A DNA stretch of 64,000 bases from Bacteriovoracaceae bacterium. Its GTDB lineage: Bacteria; Bdellovibrionota; Bacteriovoracia; Bacteriovoracales; Bacteriovoracaceae. Where the stretch lies: assembly GCA_020630335.1 (NCBI GenBank), contig JAHDBN010000002.1, positions 1-64,000 on the forward strand. Reading direction: 5' to 3'. The notes below the pieces were generated by a model. The model saw nothing but the letters and a program-made list of their open reading frames with translations, did not search any database and was not told the origin of the DNA. A program made the translations under genes and the position numbers. Shown here piece by piece: positions 44,202-52,676 of this stretch; position 1 is the first letter of the stretch, and every line of letters begins with the position of its first letter.

Positions 44202-44891
44202 ATGAAAAAACTATTAAGAGTTTTATTTTTATTATTCATAAGTTGTGGAGTTGACGTAGTTGAATTCGAAACACAAGTAGTAGAACCAGTAGATATTATA
44301 AAGAAAATATCTTATGGGAAAAATAATTTGTTAGATAAAAGTTTATATCATCAAAATAGCTATGGGATCAATTACGAGAATAGATTACTTCTCAAATTTA
44401 AAAAACTATTAGATGTCCAAGGGAATATAGAAGCTAATCCAACTGATCGAGTTTTTATTGATGTGAAACTAATCGATCAAAGACAAAATTTAAATTCACT
44501 TAAGTTGTGTCCTCTACAAACGAATTGGACATTTCATGCTACTTGGAACTTTAGGTCCCAGACAAGAAAATGGAATAACGTAGGTGGAGATATTAATAAT
44601 TTTGAATGTGTTGAAGGGAAAAAATTTGATACTGTTTTTGATCAAGCTATAAAAGAATCTAATCAATCTCACTATGTTGATAGCGATGATAGAATTGTTT
44701 TTGATATAACAGAAAGTATTCTTGGGTATGTAAAAGGTGGAAATCAAAATTTCGGATGGATTTTAATTAATAATGATCAGACCACTTATATTTATGGAGA
44801 AGGGCTTGCCATTGGAAGTTTGGGAGCTCCAAGGCTTTATTGGACCGAAAGAGATAGTGTACTAGTTTCAACTTGGAAATTAAGAAGATAA
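44202..44891 (+). CDS. Lipoprotein with DNRLRE-like domain
   Basis: A 229-residue protein with a lipobox FISCG (Cys at ~15). The mature part contains ENRLLLKFKKLL, WTFHATWNF, RIVFDITESILGYV and GAPRLYWTE, an order that resembles DNRLRE-type beta-sandwich domains often found on surface proteins. It follows the HExxH/barrel gene by 8 bp and would sit at the outer membrane beside it. Function unknown; partnership with the barrel protein is inferred from the operon. Confidence 0.55.
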   Translation: MKKLLRVLFLLFISCGVDVVEFETQVVEPVDIIKKISYGKNNLLDKSLYHQNSYGINYENRLLLKFKKLLDVQGNIEANPTDRVFIDVKLIDQRQNLNSLKLCPLQTNWTFHATWNFRSQTRKWNNVGGDINNFECVEGKKFDTVFDQAIKESNQSHYVDSDDRIVFDITESILGYVKGGNQNFGWILINNDQTTYIYGEGLAIGSLGAPRLYWTERDSVLVSTWKLRR

Positions 44892-44912
44892 TTCGTTATT
44901 GATACGAAAAGA

Positions 44913-44959
44913 GCTACTAGAAGCTATTCTGGTAGCTTTACTCCCTGCTTTGAAGCAGG
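44913..44959 (+). promoter_or_regulatory. Two consecutive RNA hairpins before pnp
   Basis: The first stem, GCTACTAGAA (44913-44922) with TTCTGGTAGC (44927-44936), has ten pairs including one G-U and a GCTA loop. The second, CCTGCT (44944-44949) with AGCAGG (44954-44959), has a TTGA loop. Neither is followed by a strong T-run. They may act as weak terminators or as processing sites in the long 240-bp gap before pnp, where RNase III-type autoregulation is known in other bacteria. Confidence 0.5.
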
Positions 44960-45131
44960 TATAACTATAATTGAGATCTTGGTATTTTAAGGATATATAG
45001 TGATTTAACTTCGCTTATTTCACTATCTATCTTTCTAAATTTCAAGATTTCATAACATTTATTTTAATATCAAGAGTTCCTTTAGGAGCTTTGTATATAT
45101 TAAGACTATTTAAACACCTTGGAGGTTATGC

Positions 45132-47249
45132 GTGTTAAACAATAAACAAGAATTTACAATTGAATACGGTGGAAAAACCGTTATTTTAGAAACAGGTCGT
45201 CTGGCCAAGCAAACAGATGGAGCAGTTTTGGTTACATGTGGAGGAACACAAGTTCTTTCGACAGTTTGCTCAGCAACAGAAGCAAATCCAGGACAGGATT
45301 TCTTTCCACTTCTAGTTGATTATAAAGAAAAATTTTACTCAGCAGGAAAGTTTCTTGGTGGGTTTAGAAAAAGAGAAGGTCGACCGAGTGATCAAGAAAT
45401 TCTTTTAATGAGAATGATTGATAGACCTTTTAGGCCAATGTTTCCTAAAGGATATTTTAACGAAACAATTATTATGAATCAGGTTTTATCTTATGATAAG
45501 GACTGTGATCCTCAGATTCTTGCAGGTCTTGGAGCAGCTTCTTGTCTTGCTATTTCTGATATTCCTTTTGAGGCACCAGTTGGGTTTGCTAAAATTGGTT
45601 ATAAAGATGGAAAGTATATTTTTAATCCAAGCCATGAAGAACTTGCTGATAGTGAACTAGATATGATTGTAGCAGCAAGTGAAGAAGCGATCTTAATGGT
45701 TGAAGGTGAAGCTCATGAATTATCAGAAGAAGTCATGCTAGGAGCGATTAGTCATGCTCATACTGAAATCAAAAAATTCTGTAAGGGCCTAGCTGATATG
45801 AAAGCTAAGGTTGGAAAGCCAACGAGAGCTTTCGAATCGACAACTTCAAATGATACTTTGTTAAAAACTGTCGCTGAAGATTTTAAAGGTAAAGCAAGAG
45901 AGTTACTTTCTATTACTGATAAAACAAAAAGATCAAAAACTATTAAGGCCTTAACAAAAGAAGTTGAAGGTGTTCTTAAAGAAAATCCAAGTAAGTATGG
46001 ATTAACCGAAGATGATAACTTCGGAAAAGAAGCTTACGCAGGTGTTGATGAGCTTCTTTACGAGATGATGAGAGGTGATATCCTAAATGAAGATAAAAGA
46101 ATCGGTGGAAGGGGCTTAACAGAAGTTAGAGCAATCGAAACTGAAGTTGGATTTTTAAATAAGGTTCATGGTTCAGCTCTATTCACTAGAGGTGAAACTC
46201 AAGTTATGGGTGCTGCTACTATTGGTTCAAAAGATGGTGCTCAATTAGTTGAAGATCTTAATGGAGTTGAGTTTCAATCATTTTACTTGCATTACACATT
46301 TGCACCATTTTGTGTTGGTGAGGCAAGAGGTTATAGAGGCGTAGGAAGAAGAGAAGTTGGTCACGGAAACCTTGCAGAAAGAGCTCTTAAAAATATGATT
46401 GCTGATGAGAATCCATACACTATTAGAGTTGCTTGTGAAGTTTTAGAATCTAACGGATCAAGTTCAATGGGTTCAGTTTGTTCTGGATCGATGGCATTAA
46501 TGGATGCTGGTGTAAAAATGAAAGCTCCAGTTGCTGGTATTGCAATGGGACTTATTAAAGATGGATCTAACTACAAGATTTTAACAGACATCCTAGGAGA
46601 TGAAGATCACCTTGGAGATATGGATTTTAAAGTTGCAGGTACTAAAGATGGTATCACTGCGATTCAAATGGACATTAAAATCACTGGTATTAATGAAGAA
46701 ATTTTATCTAAAGCAATGACTCAAGCAAAAGATGGAAGACTTCATATATTAGCAGAAATGGAAAAAACAATTAATTCTACAAGATCAGATCTTAAAGATT
46801 TCTCTCCAAGAATTGCAGAGATTAAGGTTAAGCCAGATCAGATTGGAATGGTTATTGGGCCAGGTGGTAAAAATATTAAAGCTCTTCAAGAGAATTTCAG
46901 TGTTAAAGTTGAATGTAATGATGATGGAACAGTAAAAATTCTTGGTGATAGCAAGAAAAATGTTGATGATGCGATTGTGACTCTTGATATGAACATTAAC
47001 GGACCGAAAATTGGTGAAGATTACGATGCAGTAGTTGTGACAATTAAAGAATATGGTGCATTTGTTGATATTATGCCAGGAGTTAGTGGATTAGTTCATG
47101 TTTCAGAAATGGCAGAAGAAAGAGTTAATGATGTAAATGAGTATGTAAGTGAAGGTGACAAGGTTAAAGTTAGAGTGCTTGATAAAGATAAATTTGGAAA
47201 AACGAAATTATCTATTAAAGCAATTGCTCCGCTTACTAAAAAAGCTTAA
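45132..47249 (+). CDS. pnp: Polynucleotide phosphorylase
   Basis: A 705-residue protein starting at GTG 45132 with GGAGG (45121-45125) 6 nt upstream; an out-of-frame ATG at 45128 opens only a five-codon frame. Two RNase PH domains are seen (FYSAGKFLGGFRKREGRP, GSALFTRGETQVMGA, GSSSMGSVCSGSMALMDAG), then a KH domain (IGMVIGPGGKNIK, ~571) and an S1 domain (~623-695, GAFVDIMPGVSGLVH). It degrades RNA 3'-5' by phosphorolysis. It is separated from rpsO by a three-gene insertion. dut follows directly. Confidence 0.97.
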   Translation: MLNNKQEFTIEYGGKTVILETGRLAKQTDGAVLVTCGGTQVLSTVCSATEANPGQDFFPLLVDYKEKFYSAGKFLGGFRKREGRPSDQEILLMRMIDRPFRPMFPKGYFNETIIMNQVLSYDKDCDPQILAGLGAASCLAISDIPFEAPVGFAKIGYKDGKYIFNPSHEELADSELDMIVAASEEAILMVEGEAHELSEEVMLGAISHAHTEIKKFCKGLADMKAKVGKPTRAFESTTSNDTLLKTVAEDFKGKARELLSITDKTKRSKTIKALTKEVEGVLKENPSKYGLTEDDNFGKEAYAGVDELLYEMMRGDILNEDKRIGGRGLTEVRAIETEVGFLNKVHGSALFTRGETQVMGAATIGSKDGAQLVEDLNGVEFQSFYLHYTFAPFCVGEARGYRGVGRREVGHGNLAERALKNMIADENPYTIRVACEVLESNGSSSMGSVCSGSMALMDAGVKMKAPVAGIAMGLIKDGSNYKILTDILGDEDHLGDMDFKVAGTKDGITAIQMDIKITGINEEILSKAMTQAKDGRLHILAEMEKTINSTRSDLKDFSPRIAEIKVKPDQIGMVIGPGGKNIKALQENFSVKVECNDDGTVKILGDSKKNVDDAIVTLDMNINGPKIGEDYDAVVVTIKEYGAFVDIMPGVSGLVHVSEMAEERVNDVNEYVSEGDKVKVRVLDKDKFGKTKLSIKAIAPLTKKA

Positions 47250-47723
47250 ATGATTGTAAAGATAAAGAAATTAGAAAATTTCGATCCTAAGCTTTCTCTG
47301 CCAGTATATGGATCAGAGGAAGCTGCTGGTGCTGATGTGAGAGCATGCTTAACTTCTAATTCTCTAGAAGTTAAGCCTTTTGAGCGAGTTCTTATTCCAA
47401 CAGGGTTAAGTTTTGAAATACCAAAAGGATTTGAAATTCAGGTTAGGCCGAGATCTGGACTTAGTTATAAAACAGGCTTAGTAATTGTGAACTCACCTGG
47501 GACGATTGATAGTGATTACAGAGGAGAGTTGAAGATAATTATTTCAAACTTTTCAAATAAAACTGAAACCATAGAGCACGGTTTAAGAATAGCCCAACTA
47601 GTTTTAGCACCTGTCAGTAGAATGAAAATAAAGGAAGATGATCTTAACACCACATCAAGAGGTGAGAATGGATTTGGATCTACAGGGATGAATGAAATAA
47701 ATTCAAAGGAAATTAACTCATGA
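47250..47723 (+). CDS. dut: dUTP diphosphatase
   Basis: A 157-residue protein that begins the base after the pnp stop. Trimeric dUTPase motifs 1-5 are present: EEAAGADVRA, VRPRSGLS, NSPGTIDSDYRGEL, GLRIAQLVLAPV and the C-terminal SRGENGFGSTG. It converts dUTP to dUMP and pyrophosphate. The next gene overlaps by 4 bp, so pnp, dut, the PHA-type gene and ferredoxin are one operon. Confidence 0.96.
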   Translation: MIVKIKKLENFDPKLSLPVYGSEEAAGADVRACLTSNSLEVKPFERVLIPTGLSFEIPKGFEIQVRPRSGLSYKTGLVIVNSPGTIDSDYRGELKIIISNFSNKTETIEHGLRIAQLVLAPVSRMKIKEDDLNTTSRGENGFGSTGMNEINSKEINS

Positions 47724-48004
47724 GTTTAAAATTGGATTACAAAAAAGCAAAATCTAAAGAAGAAGCGTATAAGAAAATAAAGAAAGAAATCACACCTAAG
47801 CTTCTTGCAAAATATAATGTAGATGCTGATATTATTTATGATGATGAGAATTGTTCAATACGAGCAAAGGGAGATAGTTTTTCTTTTGATCTTGATTGCT
47901 ATGATGATGGAATTAGAGGAGATCTTTCTCTAGGCTTTTTATTAAGGCCTTTTAAAGGAAAAGTTCTAGAGTCTCTAGAGAAGAAATTAAAGAGAATTGT
48001 GTAA
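47720..48004 (+). CDS. PHA-granule-regulator-like small protein
   Basis: A 94-residue protein overlapping dut by 4 bp and ferredoxin by 1 bp. It begins KLDYKKAKSKEEAYKKI and ends with SLGFLLRPFKGKVLESLEKKL, matching the overall pattern of the small polyhydroxyalkanoic acid system family (helix, strands, then a Leu-Gly-x-x-Leu-x-Pro-x-K segment). No PHA synthesis genes are present, so the name describes the family and not a proven role. Confidence 0.5.
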   Translation: MSLKLDYKKAKSKEEAYKKIKKEITPKLLAKYNVDADIIYDDENCSIRAKGDSFSFDLDCYDDGIRGDLSLGFLLRPFKGKVLESLEKKLKRIV

Positions 48005-48429
48005 TGGCAAAGTTAACTATAATGCCTCAGAAGATGACTATAGAAGTATCAGAAGCAGATACTTTACTTAGTTCTTTAAAAAAATCTGGGTTAAGTATTA
48101 AATCTAGTTGTGGAGGTTGTGCTAGTTGTGGTGATTGCATAATTGAAGTGTTAGCTGGAGATGAGTTCTTATCAGAGCAGACTTTTGAAGAAACGAAGCT
48201 TTTGGGTAATATATTTCACATCACTAAAGAAAGGCTTAGTTGCCAAACTAAAATCACTGGAGATGTTATTATCAATATTGAAAAACATAAGCAAAAAGAA
48301 GTGGCTAAAGTTAGGAAGACTCAATTAAGGAAAAGCAAAGATATCGAGCAAAAGGTTCGAGAACCTCGGGAACCTAGAGATATTGGGTTTAAAAAACCTA
48401 AGAAATTCAAATTCTCTGAAGAAGAGTAG
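48004..48429 (+). CDS. [2Fe-2S] ferredoxin
   Basis: A 141-residue protein. The cluster-binding cysteines are in SSCGGCASCGDCIIEV (~35-50), with the fourth ligand in RLSCQTKI (~79-86). The beta-grasp start LTIMPQKMTIEV is typical. A strongly charged C-terminal tail (~100-141, KVRKTQLRKSKD and EPREPRD) is unusual for a ferredoxin and might mediate docking. The electron-transfer partner is unknown. Last gene of the pnp operon. Confidence 0.85.
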   Translation: MAKLTIMPQKMTIEVSEADTLLSSLKKSGLSIKSSCGGCASCGDCIIEVLAGDEFLSEQTFEETKLLGNIFHITKERLSCQTKITGDVIINIEKHKQKEVAKVRKTQLRKSKDIEQKVREPREPRDIGFKKPKKFKFSEEE

Positions 48430-48589
48430 TTTATACTTTTTTTATGAATCTTATAACATACCGATGAAGCGGACATGCCTTTTTTTTTAGTCGAAATTTA
48501 GAAGTCAGCGATAGATCTTTTTCAAGGTTTTATTTTAAAGAAAAAAAATATATATGAAGTAAATTCAATAGCTTGCAGGTAGTTTATAG

Positions 48590-48620
48590 TCAAAACTCAA
48601 TATTTAGCGTTGAGTTTTGA
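48590..48620. promoter_or_regulatory. 11-bp perfect inverted repeat before the WYL-like gene
   Basis: TCAAAACTCAA (48590-48600) and TTGAGTTTTGA (48610-48620) are exact complements around the loop TATTTAGCG. The repeat ends 15 bp before the ATG at 48636 and just before a -10-like TAAACT (48623-48628), so it would cover the promoter. It has no T-run. An operator is more likely than a terminator. Confidence 0.55.
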
Positions 48621-48635
48621 GTTAAACTGATCAGC

Positions 48636-49190
48636 ATGGAATTAACAAGTGGTTTTAAAGATTTACACCTTATTGATCAGTGCATTCAACACGATCTAAC
48701 TTTATATATTGAAACATATAACAAAACTCAGCAAATGATTATCCCGAGAGCAATGTATTATCTTAAGGATAAACTTTGTATTTTTTTTGAAGACCCTAAA
48801 AATGAAGTTTTTGATTTTATACCAATAGACGAGATTAAGAAGTTTGAAAAACACCCTTTGAAATTTAATTTAAAATTTCACAAAACCCAAGCTAGGAAAA
48901 TGATTTCGGCTATTTTTTCAAAAGAAAGTAATAGAAAGAGAGTTGTCGTTAAATTGAACAAAAATATCTCTGTTAAAAGCCTTGATCCTGATTTACTTTA
49001 TTTCGAAGAAGAAAGTTTAGTTGAGGGAACTCACGGTATGATTTGGTCTGCTAATGTAGAAGTTGGCTCATCATTGATGTCATGGTTAGCTATTCAGCAT
49101 ATTAAGTATGATTTAGAGATTATTTCACCAGTATCACTGAAGGAAGATTTTCAACACTTCATTGAGATTACACTCGTTAGAGCTGCTTAA
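48636..49190 (+). CDS. Stand-alone WYL-domain-like protein
   Basis: A 184-residue protein without signal or helix-turn-helix. Residues ~30-75 (MIIPRAMYYLKDKLCIFF and DFIPIDEIKKF) resemble a WYL fold, and ~95-182 (VVVKLNKN, EEESLVEGTHGMIWSANV, SWLAIQHIKYDLEIISP, LKEDFQHFIE) resemble the WYL C-terminal extension. Full-length WYL regulators usually carry an N-terminal DNA-binding domain, which is absent here. The fold assignment is by pattern only. A perfect inverted repeat sits over its promoter region. Confidence 0.5.
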   Translation: MELTSGFKDLHLIDQCIQHDLTLYIETYNKTQQMIIPRAMYYLKDKLCIFFEDPKNEVFDFIPIDEIKKFEKHPLKFNLKFHKTQARKMISAIFSKESNRKRVVVKLNKNISVKSLDPDLLYFEEESLVEGTHGMIWSANVEVGSSLMSWLAIQHIKYDLEIISPVSLKEDFQHFIEITLVRAA

Positions 49191-49218
49191 TTATAGGGAA
49201 TAAGATGATTTCCTCTTA

Positions 49219-49247
49219 TTGAGTAGTATTTCTTATAGATTTATAAT
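49219..49247 (+). promoter_or_regulatory. Sigma-70-type promoter, leaderless
   Basis: TTGAGT (49219-49224), a 17-bp spacer and TATAAT (49242-49247), then GAACTT and the ATG at 49254. The expected transcription start is the A of the ATG, and no Shine-Dalgarno exists. A weaker stem, AATAAGA/TCTTATT (49199-49220), overlaps the -35. Confidence 0.7.
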
Positions 49248-49253
49248 GAACTT

Positions 49254-50873
49254 ATGAAATATTTAATTTTAGGTTTAGTAATCCTTATCGGATGTGGTGA
49301 TACTCAGAGCTCATTGAAATACGATGGTTTAGACAAAATAGGTGTTGGAAAAGAAGAAAATGTGCCCGATGGAGCAAAATTTAGTTCTTTATACCCTCTG
49401 GATTGGGAAGCAGGGTTTAAAAATCTAGAAGGAGAATATCTACAAGATTATTCCTATGCTGGATACAAAAATTCAGAAGTGAGCATATCATATAAAGTGA
49501 ACCAAAATTTCAATGTACTTTCTTATGGAGCTGACAAGACAGGACTAAATGATTCATCTGGTGCTATAGCTCAAGCAATAGCAGCTGCTGAAGCAAATCA
49601 AGGAGGTATTGTTTATTTTCCTAATGGACAGTATCTCATTAAAAACTTAATTAAAATAACGAAAAGTAATGTTGTTCTTCTCGGAGAGTCTAGTGAAAAT
49701 ACTAAACTTTATTTTAATATTAATGGAAATTTAACAGATAAACATAATATTTCCTTTGAACCTTCAAACTATCAATCTATTTTTGTCTCCAATCTCACTA
49801 GAGATGCATTAGTCTTTGATAAAAGTATTAACTTAGATTCTTTGAATGGATTAGAGAAGGGAGATGACATCATCATTGGAGCAAAAATTAGTACAGATTT
49901 TCAATTAGATCATTCTATGCAGTCATACTGGACAATTCCCAAAGATAAATGGAGGCCTTTCTTTAGACGAAATGTTTTATCTGCTAATCCTGGTTCTAAA
50001 AGTGTGGAGTTTAAAGTACCCGTTCGTTACGATTTAAAAATCAGGGATGAGGCGAGTGTATATAAAGAAACAGGATTAATTCAAAATTGTGGAGTTAGCA
50101 ATCTAAGTCTTTCTAATGCGAGTACTCTTGCTAATGCAGAGGCGAGCAATAGACATCATTTGATAAAAATGTTTCATGCTAAGAATTGCTTTATAAAAAA
50201 TGTAAAAACATATGCAGGGAAGTCAGGGGAAGACAAGCATCTGCAATCAGGCGGGATCTTGATTAGCAATTCAAAAAATATCACCATCCAAGATTCTGAC
50301 ATAAGGAAGGCTCAAAATATTCAAGGTGGTGGGAATGGGTATCTTTATGAAATCCTTCAAAGTAATGAGGTGCTCGTGAAAAATTCTAAAGGTTTTGAAG
50401 GAAGGCATAATTTCATACAAAATTGGGACTTCAGTACAAATGGTTGTGTCTTTTTAAATGTTCACAGCTCAGGTGGGAAATCTAGAAATAATGGTTTTTT
50501 AATTGATAGTTACTCAGAGTTTCATCACTCCTTAGCTTTAGCCAATTTAATTGATTCTTCAACCTTGGATGATGGCTGGGTCGTATGGAATAGAAAGTCT
50601 GAAAGCTCTAACTCGGGACATGCAGGAACTCAGAATGTTTTTTGGAATACAGCTGGAAATGGCAAGATTATTTCTTATCAGTTTGGGAAAGGATATATAA
50701 TTGGAACGGCTCCAAGCATTGAAGTAAAAATTGATTCCAGTAAAGACCCTCTTCATAATCTCATGGGGAGAGGAGAGAATACCCAGCCTTTAGACATCGT
50801 TGAACTTGAAGGGGAGGCTCAAAATCTTTACCCTCAATCACTTTTTCTTCATCAGCTATCTAAGCGCTTATAG
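49254..50873 (+). CDS. Lipoprotein with pectate-lyase-3-type right-handed beta-helix
   Basis: A 539-residue protein with a lipobox LIGCG (Cys ~15). After ~80 residues comes the Pectate_lyase_3 start FNVLSYGADKTGLNDSSGAI, then GGIVYFPNGQYLI and VVLLGESSENTKL, followed by repeated short strands with runs of Asn/Ser (for example GGILISNSKNITIQDSDI) that form the helix coils to ~470. It probably binds or cuts a polysaccharide at the cell surface. Catalytic residues cannot be assigned. It stands alone with its own promoter. Confidence 0.75.
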   Translation: MKYLILGLVILIGCGDTQSSLKYDGLDKIGVGKEENVPDGAKFSSLYPLDWEAGFKNLEGEYLQDYSYAGYKNSEVSISYKVNQNFNVLSYGADKTGLNDSSGAIAQAIAAAEANQGGIVYFPNGQYLIKNLIKITKSNVVLLGESSENTKLYFNINGNLTDKHNISFEPSNYQSIFVSNLTRDALVFDKSINLDSLNGLEKGDDIIIGAKISTDFQLDHSMQSYWTIPKDKWRPFFRRNVLSANPGSKSVEFKVPVRYDLKIRDEASVYKETGLIQNCGVSNLSLSNASTLANAEASNRHHLIKMFHAKNCFIKNVKTYAGKSGEDKHLQSGGILISNSKNITIQDSDIRKAQNIQGGGNGYLYEILQSNEVLVKNSKGFEGRHNFIQNWDFSTNGCVFLNVHSSGGKSRNNGFLIDSYSEFHHSLALANLIDSSTLDDGWVVWNRKSESSNSGHAGTQNVFWNTAGNGKIISYQFGKGYIIGTAPSIEVKIDSSKDPLHNLMGRGENTQPLDIVELEGEAQNLYPQSLFLHQLSKRL

Positions 50874-50943
50874 CTTCATTGTGTTTTTTTAGACTTTTGA
50901 TATGATGAGTTGAAAAGAGAGCTTAACTCTAGTAAAAACATGT

Positions 50944-52320
50944 ATGGTTGAGAATCAAGAAGTTATAACGCTAGGCGACTTAGAGTTTCCCAAACGAACT
51001 GTTTGGATGAAAACTTATGGCTGTCAGATGAATTATCATGATAGTGAAAGAATTTTTAGTCATTTAGAAAAATTAAATTTCACACCTACTCAGGATCAAG
51101 AGCATGCTGATCTTTTAATCTTTAATACTTGTGCAGTCAGAGATCTTGCTAATCAAAAGTTCTACTCTCACCTTGGAGAGACGAAAAGAATAAAACAAGC
51201 TGATAAAAGTAAGAAAATCGCGATCTGTGGTTGTATTGCTCAAACTGATGGTAAAGAACTTCTCAAAAAATATCCACAATTAGACTTTGCTTTTGGAACT
51301 GATGTTATTGATAGCATCAATGACTTTGTTTACAGAACCTATGCTGGAGATAATAAGTTTCATGTCAATACGTGGAATAAAGGAAGTGATTATTCTATTG
51401 AAACGAAGATTACTCATGGAACACCACAAGCTTTTGTAAATATTATTAAAGGATGTGATAAGTTTTGTTCTTATTGTATTGTTCCTTTTACAAGAGGTAG
51501 AGAAAAGTCAAGACGACTAAAAGAAGTTGTTGATGATGTGAGAAAACTTGTTGAGTACTCTGGAATAGAAGAGATTACTTTACTTGGTCAAAACGTAAAT
51601 TCTTACGGAAAAGAGAATAAAGAATCATTGGCGATGTTAATCCAAGCTTTAGATGAAGTGAATGGATTAGAGTTAATAAGATATACAACAAGTCATCCTT
51701 ATGATGTTAGTGATGAATTAATATCAGTGCATGGAAGTGCAAAAAAGTTATCTAATCATTTGCACCTTCCTGTTCAGTCAGGATCTAATACTGTTTTACA
51801 AAGAATGTTGAGAGAATACACTTCTGAACATTACTTAAGTCTTTTAGAAAAACTTAGATTATCTAATCCTGAAATTGTTATTTCTAGTGATATTATTGCT
51901 GGCTTTCCTAATGAAACAGAAGCAGAACATAGAGATACACTAAAACTTTTAGACCAAGCTCAATTTGACTTTATTTACTCTTATGCTTTTTCTGCAAGAA
52001 ACGGAACAAAAGCTTCAAGAATGGATGATATTTTAGATCGAGATATAAGAGGAAGAAGATTAAGAGAAATTCAAGCTTACCAATTAGATATTCAAAAGAA
52101 AGTTCGATCTAAAATGATTGGAAAAACCTACAAAACTTTGATCACAGGAAAAAATACGATGAAAGGTGTAGAGAAGTGGAAAGGAAGAACGAATTGTTCT
52201 CGGATTGTTCACTTAGAAGATAAGAGAGATCTAAAATGGGCATGGTGCGATGTTAAAATCACTCAAGCGACTGCACTATCATGCCAAGGTGAAATAGTAT
52301 CAATTCATAAACAAAGATGA
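50944..52320 (+). CDS. miaB: tRNA-2-methylthio-N6-dimethylallyladenosine synthase MiaB
   Basis: A 458-residue protein. The UPF0004 domain has KTYGCQMNYHDSERI, FNTCAVRD and ICGCIAQTD (three cluster cysteines); the radical SAM domain has IIKGCDKFCSYCIVPFTRG with CxxxCxxC; and a C-terminal TRAM domain follows (~385-455). All cluster ligands are present. It methylthiolates A37 of tRNAs. TATGAT (50901-50906) with TTGTGT 16 bp upstream is a plausible promoter. The next three genes overlap or abut, forming an operon. Confidence 0.95.
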   Translation: MVENQEVITLGDLEFPKRTVWMKTYGCQMNYHDSERIFSHLEKLNFTPTQDQEHADLLIFNTCAVRDLANQKFYSHLGETKRIKQADKSKKIAICGCIAQTDGKELLKKYPQLDFAFGTDVIDSINDFVYRTYAGDNKFHVNTWNKGSDYSIETKITHGTPQAFVNIIKGCDKFCSYCIVPFTRGREKSRRLKEVVDDVRKLVEYSGIEEITLLGQNVNSYGKENKESLAMLIQALDEVNGLELIRYTTSHPYDVSDELISVHGSAKKLSNHLHLPVQSGSNTVLQRMLREYTSEHYLSLLEKLRLSNPEIVISSDIIAGFPNETEAEHRDTLKLLDQAQFDFIYSYAFSARNGTKASRMDDILDRDIRGRRLREIQAYQLDIQKKVRSKMIGKTYKTLITGKNTMKGVEKWKGRTNCSRIVHLEDKRDLKWAWCDVKITQATALSCQGEIVSIHKQR

Positions 52321-52676
52321 AGCCTCTTTTTTTAGTTTTAGGATTTATAAGTCTCGGATTAGGGCTAGCGGGTGCTTTTCTTCCTGTTTTACCGACTACT
52401 CCTTTTGCTATTTTAGCTGCTTATTTTTTTTCTAAATCATCTCCTAAGTGGCATCAATATGTATTAGATATGCCAGCAATAGGGCCATTAGTGAAAGATT
52501 GGAATACTTATAAAGTAATTAGGCCCAAAGCAAAAGTTCTTAGTTTACTCACAATCGTTCTAGTTATGGGATCTAGTATCTATTTTAAAAAACCTTCAAG
52601 TTTAGTTACAATCTTGATGATACTCATAGGTTGTTCTGTGAGTACATTTATAATAACGAGAAAATCCTATAGATGA
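52317..52676 (+). CDS. DUF454/YbaN-like membrane protein
   Basis: A 119-residue inner-membrane protein that overlaps miaB by 4 bp. The family pattern GFISLGLGLAGAFLPVLPTTPF followed by AAYFFSKSSPKWH is unmistakable and here is split as LGLGLAGAFLPVLPTTPF; hydrophobic segments lie near 4-40 and 75-110. Function unknown. The next gene overlaps by 4 bp. Confidence 0.88.
   Translation: MKPLFLVLGFISLGLGLAGAFLPVLPTTPFAILAAYFFSKSSPKWHQYVLDMPAIGPLVKDWNTYKVIRPKAKVLSLLTIVLVMGSSIYFKKPSSLVTILMILIGCSVSTFIITRKSYR

Noticed and set aside
48461-48488. Terminator after the ferredoxin gene (CCG/CGG with a T9 run)
   Set aside because: The T-run is strong but the stem is only three base pairs, so I do not list it as a terminator.
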